From Streptomyces sp. NRRL WC-3618 (lineage in GTDB: Bacteria; Actinomycetota; Actinomycetes; Streptomycetales; Streptomycetaceae), in assembly GCF_001280005.1 (NCBI RefSeq), contig NZ_LGDW01000466.1, positions 1-41,854 on the forward strand: a DNA stretch of 41,854 bases, read 5' to 3'. Below, in pieces: positions 36,298 through 41,854 of the stretch. Made by a program: the position numbers and the translations under genes. The notes under the pieces are model-generated. The model was given only the letters and a program-made list of their open reading frames with translations. It had not been told where the DNA came from and did not search any database. Position 1 is the first letter of the stretch, and each line of letters begins with the position of its first letter.

Positions 36298-36442
36298 GCC
36301 CCCATCTTGCCTGTGATCGCAGGTGAAGGGGGAATCGGATGCCCGAGTGAAGATCACGGCCGCTACGCTGTGTCGCCGACGGAGCGTCAGCGCACCCGGT
36401 CAACTGGACAGCGGCGTACGAGGAATAGGGCGGGAAACGGCC
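36298..36442. promoter_or_regulatory. Divergent promoter gap (helicase / DUF457)
   Basis: This 145-bp gap lies between the minus-strand helicase and the plus-strand membrane protein and must hold both promoters. CTACGCTGTGTCGCC near 36362 may contain a -10-like element. No clear operator was found. Confidence 0.35.
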
Positions 36443-37237
36443 ATGATGGGACCAGCACACTCACTTTCGGGGGCCGCTGCCTGGCTCGGTGTCGGGGCCG
36501 CCGCGGCCGCGGCAGGCAAGCCGATGCCCTGGCCGGTCGTCCTGGTCGGTGCCCTGATCTGCGCCGGTGCCGCACTCGCCCCGGACCTCGACCACAAAGC
36601 GGCGACCATCTCGCGGGCCTTCGGACCGGTCTCGCGCGGTCTGTGCGAGATCGTCGACAAGCTTTCCTACGCGGTCTACAAGGCGACGAAGAAGCAGGGC
36701 GACCCGCGTCGCTCGGGTGGGCATCGGACGCTGACACACACCTGGCTGTGGGCGGTCCTGATCGGTGCGGGCGCCTCCGCCGTCGCGATCACCGGTGGCC
36801 GCTGGGGGGTACTGGCGCTCCTCTTCGTGCACATCGTGCTCGCCATCGAAGGCCTGCTGTGGCGGGCGACCCGTGGCTCCAGCGCCGACATCCTGGTCTG
36901 GCTGCTGGCCGCGACCAGTGCCTGGATCCTGGCCGGTGTGCTGGACAAGCCGGGCAACGGCTCGGACTGGCTGTTCACCGACCCGGGGCAGCAGTACCTG
37001 TGGCTCGGGCTGCCGATCCTGCTGGGCGCGCTGGTGCACGACATCGGGGACGCGCTGACGGTGTCCGGCTGCCCGGTCCTGTGGCCCATCCCGATCGGCC
37101 GCAAGCGCTGGTACCCGATCGGTCCGCCGAAGGCGCTGCGGTTCCGGGCGGGGAGCTGGGTCGAGCTGAAGGTGCTCATGCCGGCGTTCATGCTGCTCGG
37201 CGGCGTGGGCTGTGCGGCGGCGCTCAACCTCATCTGA
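36443..37237 (+). CDS. DUF457/YdjM-type membrane-bound metal-dependent hydrolase-like protein
   Basis: The 264-residue protein has about six membrane helices. It carries the conserved His/Asp clusters of the family: MGPAHSLSGAAAWLG at the N-terminus, GAALAPDLDHKAATISRAFG, GGHRTLTHTWLWAVL and ALVHDIGDALTVSGCP, with PIPIGRKRWYPIG. These are spaced like a membrane-embedded metal site, as in LexA-regulated YdjM-like proteins. No substrate is known. The first ATG is preceded by AGGAATAGGG. It is convergent with rpmE2 across a shared hairpin. Confidence 0.88.
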   Translation: MMGPAHSLSGAAAWLGVGAAAAAAGKPMPWPVVLVGALICAGAALAPDLDHKAATISRAFGPVSRGLCEIVDKLSYAVYKATKKQGDPRRSGGHRTLTHTWLWAVLIGAGASAVAITGGRWGVLALLFVHIVLAIEGLLWRATRGSSADILVWLLAATSAWILAGVLDKPGNGSDWLFTDPGQQYLWLGLPILLGALVHDIGDALTVSGCPVLWPIPIGRKRWYPIGPPKALRFRAGSWVELKVLMPAFMLLGGVGCAAALNLI

Positions 37238-37245
37238 CGCCGACT

Positions 37246-37265
37246 GCTGAGACAGCCGTCTCAGC
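37246..37265. terminator. Bidirectional terminator
   Basis: GCTGAGAC (37246-37253) and GTCTCAGC (37258-37265) form a perfect 8-bp stem with a 4-nt loop. It sits between the convergent membrane protein gene and rpmE2 and overlaps the rpmE2 stop codon. Confidence 0.7.
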
Positions 37266-37518
37266 TCTGGCCCTCCGTGCCGCCGTAACGCCGTTCGAAG
37301 GCGGCGACGCGGCCCTCGGTGTCCACCGGCCGGGCCTTGCCGGTGTAGAACGGGTGGCTCTCCGAGGAGATCTCCACGTCCACGACCGGGTACGTCTCGC
37401 CGTCGTCCCACTCGATGGTCTGCTCGCTCGTGGCGGTGGACCGGGTCAGGAAGGCGTATCCGGCGGCCCGGTCCCGGAAGACGACCGGATGGTAGGCGGG
37501 CTGCTTGTCCTGCTGCAT
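37261..37518 (-). CDS. rpmE2: 50S ribosomal protein L31 type B (zinc-independent)
   Basis: The 85-residue L31 has the type-B pattern: [20 protein letters not shown], the conserved [17 protein letters not shown] and VAAFERRYG. It contains no cysteine, so it is the zinc-free form that can replace zinc-binding L31 when zinc is scarce. In Streptomyces this form is usually controlled by Zur, but no Zur-box-like palindrome is visible in the 66 bp upstream. It may be read from the DUF5709 promoter instead. GAGGAG precedes the ATG. Confidence 0.95.
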   Translation of the reverse strand: MQQDKQPAYHPVVFRDRAAGYAFLTRSTATSEQTIEWDDGETYPVVDVEISSESHPFYTGKARPVDTEGRVAAFERRYGGTEGQS

Positions 37519-37584
37519 GCGTGTTCTCCTCGCTCGCGTCGTTCGGGCGGTCGGCCCCACCCGGGCCTTGCCGCGGCCGTACGG

Positions 37585-38055
37585 TCAGCCGGACAGGGCG
37601 TCCTCGTCGACGATGTGCATCGCGGCCTCCTCGGCCGAGGCAGCGGCGCCGTCGATGCCCACGTCGGTGGCGATCAGCCCGCTCTCCTCGTCCTCGTGCG
37701 CGCCCTCGTCAGGGGCCACCAGGCGACCGGAGCGGGCGGCGCCCACCTCGTTGTCCAGCGGCTCGCCGTCCGTGCCCGCGCAGTCGCCGATGCCATCGCC
37801 GTCCGATGCCGTGACGTCCGGCAGCTCCTCGGCGAGGCGTTGGTCCAGGGTCTCGCCCTGCCTGCGCTCCGCCGCCGTCACACCGGGGCGCTCCACCGCC
37901 CAGGGCCGGTCCGGTGGGGACCAGCCACGGTCGAGAGGGTCATCGACCCCGTCGGTGACCAGGGTGTCCTCGGCGTCCAGGAGGCCCGCGTCGTCCTGGA
38001 CCTCGGATCCGTCGGGCTGGTAGACGTCGTCTCCCCATCCCTCGTCACTGTCCAC
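37585..38055 (-). CDS. DUF5709 family acidic protein
   Basis: The 156-residue, strongly acidic protein begins at GTG (VDSDEGWGDDVYQPDGSEVQ) with TGGAGG six bases upstream. It contains RGWSPPDRPWAVERPGVTAA, GETLDQRLAEELPDV and the C-terminal AEEAAMHIVDEDALSG. It is soluble and largely disordered. The family is actinobacterial and of unknown function. rpmE2 follows on the same strand after 66 bp. The family number is from memory. Confidence 0.8.
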   Translation of the reverse strand: MDSDEGWGDDVYQPDGSEVQDDAGLLDAEDTLVTDGVDDPLDRGWSPPDRPWAVERPGVTAAERRQGETLDQRLAEELPDVTASDGDGIGDCAGTDGEPLDNEVGAARSGRLVAPDEGAHEDEESGLIATDVGIDGAAASAEEAAMHIVDEDALSG

Positions 38056-38145
38056 GGGTACCTCCAGGTGGGTGCGGACCGCCCCCGGCGCCGCCCACAC
38101 GAGCGGGCAGCCGCCTCCAGCGTTCCACCCGCCGACGGGACCGCG

Positions 38146-38180
38146 CAACGGGACGAAGCCGACCAGGCCCCGTCCCGTTG
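38146..38180 (-). terminator. Terminator of the ABC exporter operon
   Basis: CAACGGGACG (38146-38155) and CGTCCCGTTG (38171-38180) are perfect 10-bp complements with a 15-nt loop, 16 bp downstream of the stop codon of the second exporter gene on the minus strand. Confidence 0.8.
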
Positions 38181-38196
38181 TCCGATCACCGGTGTG

Positions 38197-39978
38197 TCAC
38201 CCGTGCCACGACCGCCACAGCGCCGCGTACGCCCCGTCCGCCGCGACCAGCTCGTCGTGGCTGCCGAGCTCGCTGATCCGGCCGTTCTCCACGACGGCGA
38301 TGACGTCCGCGTCATGGGCCGTGTGCAGCCGGTGGGCGATGGCGACGACCGTACGGCCGTCCAGAACCCGGGCCAGGGACCGTTCCAGATGACGGGCCGC
38401 CCGCGGGTCCAGGAGCGAGGTCGCCTCGTCCAGGACCAGCGTGTGCGGGTCGGCCAGGACCAGCCGGGCCAGCGCGATCTGCTGGGCCTGTGCCGGGGTG
38501 AGCGCGAACCCGCCCGAGCCGACCTCGGTCTCCAGGCCCTCGTCCAGCGCGCGGGCCCAGCCCTCCGCGTCGACCGCGCCCAGCGCCGCCCACAGCTCGG
38601 CGTCCCCGGCGTCCGTACGGGCGAGCAGCAGGTTGTCGCGCAGGGATCCGACGAAGACGTGATGCTCCTGGTTGACCAGCGCGACGTGGGTACGGACCTC
38701 CTCGGCCGGCATCTTCGACAGCTCGGCGCCGCCCAGGGTGATCCGGCCGGTACGGGGCGCGTAGATCCCGGCGAGCAGTCTGCCCAGGGTGGACTTGCCC
38801 GCGCCGGACGGCCCCACCAGGGCCAGCCGGGTGCCCGGCGCGACCTCCAGGGACACCTTGCGCAGGACGTCCACGCCCTCCCGGTAGCCGAAGTGCACCC
38901 GGTCCGCGTGCACGTCCCGTCCCTCCGGCGCCAGCGACGGGTCACCGGCGTCCGGCTCGATGTCCCGGACCCCGACGAGTCTGGCCAGCGACACCTGGGC
39001 GACCTGGAGCTCGTCGTACCAGCGCAGGATGATGCCCACCGGGTCGACGAGCATCTGGGCGAGCAGCGCGCCCGTGGTCAGCTGGCCCACGTCGATCCAG
39101 CCCTGCAGCACGAAGACCCCGCCGACCATCAGCACCGAGCACAGCACGGTCACATGGGTGGCGTTGATGACCGGGAAGAGCACGCACCGCAGCCACAGCG
39201 TGTAGCGCTCCCAGGCCGTCCACTCCCTGACCCGCTGGTCCGACAGTTCGATCCGGCGTTCGCCCAGACGGTGGGCCTCGACGGTCCGCCCGGCGTCCAC
39301 GGTCTCCGTGAGCACGGCGGCGACGGCGGCGTATCCGGCGGCCTCCGAGCGGTAGCCGGACGGTGCGCGCCGGAAGTACCAGCGGCAGCCGACCACCAGC
39401 AGCGGCACCGCGAGGAGTACCGCCGGGGCCAGCGGCGGTGCCGTGACGACGAGCCCTCCGAGCAGCAGCGCGGCCCACACCACGCCGATGGCGAGCTGCG
39501 GCACCGCCTCACGCATCGCGTTGGCGAGCCGGTCGATGTCGGTCGTGATGCGGGAGAGCAGATCCCCCGTGCCGGCCCGCTCCAGGACACCCGGTGGCAA
39601 CCCGACCGCCCGGACGAGGAAGTCCTCACGCAGGTCGGCCAGCATCCGCTCGCCGAGCATCGCGCCGCGCAGCCGCACCTGGCGTACGAACATCGCCTGG
39701 ACGACCAGCGCGGAGGCGAACAGGCAGACGGTGAGCTGGAGATGGAGCGCGCGGGTGTCGTCCGAGACCCGCTGGACGACGTCGCCCAACAGGTACGGGC
39801 CGACCATGGAGGCCACCACCGCGACCGTGTTGACGGTGACCAGGAGCAGGAACGCGCGCCGGTGCCTGCGAAACAGTTCGGCCACGTAGGCGCGTACGGT
39901 CGAGGAGGCGCCGACCGGCAGGGTGCTCGCCGTGGTCGGGGCCGCCGGGTCGTACGCCGGTGGCGCCACGCCGATCAT
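38197..39978 (-). CDS. ABC exporter half-transporter, subunit 2 (degenerate signature motif)
   Basis: The 593-residue protein has six membrane helices (AFLLLVTVNTVAVVASMVGP and following) and a nucleotide-binding domain. Walker A (LVGPSGAGKSTLGRLLAGI), the Q-loop (VALVNQEHHVFVGSLRDNLL), Walker B with catalytic Glu (TLVLDEATSLLD) and the H-loop (VVAIAHRL) are all intact. The signature motif, normally LSGGQ, is LTPAQ here (FALTPAQAQQIALARLVLAD). Its start codon overlaps the upstream exporter gene by four bases (ATGA), so the two form a heterodimer. With the partner's LSGGQ this subunit builds the one competent ATP site. The exported substrate is unknown. Confidence 0.93.
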   Translation of the reverse strand: MIGVAPPAYDPAAPTTASTLPVGASSTVRAYVAELFRRHRRAFLLLVTVNTVAVVASMVGPYLLGDVVQRVSDDTRALHLQLTVCLFASALVVQAMFVRQVRLRGAMLGERMLADLREDFLVRAVGLPPGVLERAGTGDLLSRITTDIDRLANAMREAVPQLAIGVVWAALLLGGLVVTAPPLAPAVLLAVPLLVVGCRWYFRRAPSGYRSEAAGYAAVAAVLTETVDAGRTVEAHRLGERRIELSDQRVREWTAWERYTLWLRCVLFPVINATHVTVLCSVLMVGGVFVLQGWIDVGQLTTGALLAQMLVDPVGIILRWYDELQVAQVSLARLVGVRDIEPDAGDPSLAPEGRDVHADRVHFGYREGVDVLRKVSLEVAPGTRLALVGPSGAGKSTLGRLLAGIYAPRTGRITLGGAELSKMPAEEVRTHVALVNQEHHVFVGSLRDNLLLARTDAGDAELWAALGAVDAEGWARALDEGLETEVGSGGFALTPAQAQQIALARLVLADPHTLVLDEATSLLDPRAARHLERSLARVLDGRTVVAIAHRLHTAHDADVIAVVENGRISELGSHDELVAADGAYAALWRSWHG

Positions 39979-41807
39979 GCCGTCTCTCCGATTTCCTTGA
40001 GTTCCTCGAGTTCTTCGAGTTCTTCCAGTTCTTGGAGTTCACCGAGGTCGTCCAGCTCGCGGCCGGTGGCCGCCTCGTCCTCGGTCTCCCGGGTCACCAC
40101 GGCCCGGTACCGCGGTTCCTTGTGCACCAGTTCCCGGTGGACACCGACCGCGGCGACCTCGCCCTCGTGGACCAGCACGACCCGGTCCGCATGGTCCAGG
40201 AGCAGCGGTGAGGAGGTGAACACGACGGTCGTGCGGCCGGTGCGCAGCTCCCGTACCCCGTTCGCGATCCGGGCCTCGGTGTGCGAGTCGACGGCCGACG
40301 TCGGCTCGTCGAGCACCAGCACCTCGGGATCCGTGATCAGCGACCGCGCCAGCGCCAGTCGCTGGCGCTGCCCGCCCGACAGGGACCGTCCACGCTCGGT
40401 GATCCGCGCGTCCAACGGATCCTCGGCGCCGAGCGACCCCTGCACAAGTGCCGCCAGCACGTCCCCGCACTGGGCGGCGGCCAGCGCGTCGGCGGCGCTC
40501 ACCGCGCCGGAGGAGGGCACGTCGAGCAGGTCGCGCAGCGAACCGGAGAGCAGCACGGGGTCCTTGTCCTGGACGAGGACGGCCGTGCGGGTGCTGGAGA
40601 GCGGCAGTTCGTCGAGCGGCACGCCACCGAGGAGCGCCGAGGTGCCCTTCTCGGAGGGATGGCCGCCCAGACGCTCGGCCAGCAGGCCCGCCGCGTCGGG
40701 ATCGCCGCACACCACAGCGGTCAGACACCCGGCGGGTGCCAGCAGCCCGGTCGCGGGATCGTACAGATCGCCGGTCGGTACCACCGCCTCGCGTGTGCCC
40801 GTCGTGTCCGTGGCGCGCTCCAGGGACAGCACCCGCGCGGCCCGTTTGGCGGAGGGACGTGAGAAGGAGTACGCCATGGCGATCTCCTCGAAGTGGCGCA
40901 GCGGATACGCCATCAGCATGACCGCGCTGTACACGGTGACCAGCTCGCCGACGGTGATCCGGCCCCGCTCGGCCAGGTGCACACCGTGCCAGACGACCGT
41001 GATCATCAGTACCCCCGGCAGCAGCACCTGGACCGCCGAGATCAGTGCCCACATACGGGCGCTGCGCACGGCCGCGTGGCGCACTTCCTGCGAGGCCCGG
41101 CGGTAGCGGTCGAGAAAGAGTTCCTCGCCGCCGATGCCGCGCAGCACCCGCAGTCCCGCGACGGTGTCCGTGGCCAGTTCGGTCGCGCGGCCCGCCTTCT
41201 CGCGCTGGAAGTCGGCGCGCCGGGTGGCACGTGGCAGCAGGGGCAGTACGGCGAGGGCGAGGACCGGGACACCCACCGCGACGACGATGCCGAGGGCCGG
41301 CTGGTAGACGTACAGGCCGACGCAGACCAGGACGACGGTCAGGGCGGCGGCGGTGAACCGGGAGAGGGCCTCCACGAACCAGCCGATCTTCTCCACGTCG
41401 CCTGTGGAGACGGCGACGATCTCACCGGCCGCGACCCGTCGTGTCAGGGCCGAGCCCAGCCGGGCGGTCCTGCGGGCAAGCAGTTGCTGGACGCGGGCGG
41501 CGGCCGTGATCCAGTTGGTGACCGCGGCCCGGTGCAGCATGCTGTCGCCGAGCGCGATGGCAACGCCGCACAGCACCATCAGCCCGCCCGCGAGGGCCAG
41601 CCGCCCGCCTGAGCGGTCGACGACGGCCTGGACGGCGAACCCGACGCCGAACGGCAGCCCGGAGACGGCCACGAAGTGCAGCAGCCCCCAGGCGAGGGCG
41701 GAGAACTGCCCGCCGAGCTGGTTGCGGAAGAGCCACCACAGAAATCTGGGGCCCGAGCGCGCGTCCGGCTCACCGGGGTCGGGGTACGGAAGGTCTTGGA
41801 TCTTCAT
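39975..41807 (-). CDS. ABC exporter half-transporter, subunit 1 (degenerate Walker A and H-loop)
   Basis: This is a 610-residue half-transporter starting MKIQDLPYPDPGEPDARSGP. An upstream ATG nine codons earlier is possible, but neither start has a strong ribosome binding site. Six membrane helices precede a nucleotide-binding domain. In it the Walker A Lys is absent (VVCGDPDAAGLLAERLGG where GPSGSGKST is expected) and the H-loop His is replaced (VVFTSSPLLLDHADRVV). The signature (RSLSGGQRQRLALARSL) and Walker B (VLVLDEPTSAVDS) are canonical. A Glu/Leu-rich C-terminal tail is encoded by 9-bp repeats. It pairs with the gene it overlaps. The consensus ATP site is formed by its LSGGQ and the partner's Walker A. 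Confidence 0.92.
   Translation of the reverse strand: MKIQDLPYPDPGEPDARSGPRFLWWLFRNQLGGQFSALAWGLLHFVAVSGLPFGVGFAVQAVVDRSGGRLALAGGLMVLCGVAIALGDSMLHRAAVTNWITAAARVQQLLARRTARLGSALTRRVAAGEIVAVSTGDVEKIGWFVEALSRFTAAALTVVLVCVGLYVYQPALGIVVAVGVPVLALAVLPLLPRATRRADFQREKAGRATELATDTVAGLRVLRGIGGEELFLDRYRRASQEVRHAAVRSARMWALISAVQVLLPGVLMITVVWHGVHLAERGRITVGELVTVYSAVMLMAYPLRHFEEIAMAYSFSRPSAKRAARVLSLERATDTTGTREAVVPTGDLYDPATGLLAPAGCLTAVVCGDPDAAGLLAERLGGHPSEKGTSALLGGVPLDELPLSSTRTAVLVQDKDPVLLSGSLRDLLDVPSSGAVSAADALAAAQCGDVLAALVQGSLGAEDPLDARITERGRSLSGGQRQRLALARSLITDPEVLVLDEPTSAVDSHTEARIANGVRELRTGRTTVVFTSSPLLLDHADRVVLVHEGEVAAVGVHRELVHKEPRYRAVVTRETEDEAATGRELDDLGELQELEELEELEELKEIGETA
39993..40046. repeat. 9-bp tandem repeat in the exporter C-terminus
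   Basis: Six consecutive 9-bp units (TTCCTTGAG, TTCCTCGAG, TTCTTCGAG, TTCTTCCAG, TTCTTGGAG, TTCACCGAG on the plus strand) encode a run of Leu-Glu-Glu-type triplets at the end of subunit 1. The repeated unit is a multiple of three, so copy-number change keeps the frame and would only alter tail length. Confidence 0.8.
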
Positions 41808-41854
41808 GACGTCCCAGTGGCTCGCATCTCGCATGAGGGGGGAATGGGGGGTGG

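Noticed and set aside
39993..40046. CRISPR-like or iteron repeats
   Set aside because: The 9-bp units are contiguous without spacers, lie within a coding frame and encode Leu/Glu triplets.
33451..41106. A plus-strand open frame of more than 2,500 codons across the right end of the window
   Set aside because: It runs antisense to tesB, the helicase and both exporter genes, and out of frame through the DUF457 gene. It has no domain or signal. Long stop-free shadow frames are expected opposite genes with strong third-position GC bias, so it is an artefact.

Overview
The window looks like chromosomal DNA of a Streptomyces or close relative. GC content is very high with strong third-position GC bias. 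It carries actinobacterial hallmarks: a conservon (histidine kinase, roadblock, DUF742 and GTPase genes in a row), DUF6397, DUF5709 and DUF1330 proteins, a ROK-regulated xylA/xylB locus and a Ski2-like DUF3516 helicase. No species can be named from sequence reading alone. No tRNA, rRNA or CRISPR array was seen.

The left part (1-7122) is accessory DNA full of broken genes. It holds a tyrosine-recombinase remnant (520-975), a secreted GH43 glycosidase with a ricin-type lectin domain (1084-2562), a TnpB fragment, a frameshifted gene of unknown role, and a small membrane protein. Then come two related IS110-family left ends (from about 5417 and 6232), each with a conserved leader of about 200 nt that is a candidate bridge RNA. 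The second runs into an internal MFS-transporter fragment and then the C-terminus of an integrase. A 34-bp direct repeat (465-498 and 3348-3381) flanks the GH43 segment.

The middle (7284-14832) is metabolic. An ExaC-type aldehyde dehydrogenase lies beside its probable GAF-domain regulator. Next is a pentose module in which the ROK repressor and xylulokinase are read leftwards and xylose isomerase rightwards from a shared promoter region. The GH43 enzyme would release pentoses that XylA and XylB could use. From 14984 to 24131 intact genes alternate with decayed ones. The decayed ones are a septum-formation-type protein with in-frame stops, a SWIM-like protein, an HxlR copy, a carboxymuconolactone decarboxylase, a SNF2 helicase and a desaturase tail. 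The intact ones are nadC overlapping a phzF-like gene, divergent from an HxlR regulator; a DUF1330 gene; a HelD-type helicase; and a 60-residue membrane protein. Four copies of one palindromic motif sit at the two HxlR-associated promoters.

The right part (24254-41807) is more conserved. It contains three hypothetical genes; an extended conservon in which an MHYT membrane protein overlaps the start of the kinase gene and a second roadblock gene follows the GTPase (26064-31720); a DUF6397 gene; a helicase-tesB pair; a DUF457 membrane protein; a zinc-independent L31; a DUF5709 gene; and a two-gene heterodimeric ABC exporter. The exporter's two ATP sites are predicted to be strongly asymmetric. 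The most striking items for follow-up are the paired IS110 leaders, the extended conservon, the asymmetric exporter and the HxlR/nadC/phzF locus.
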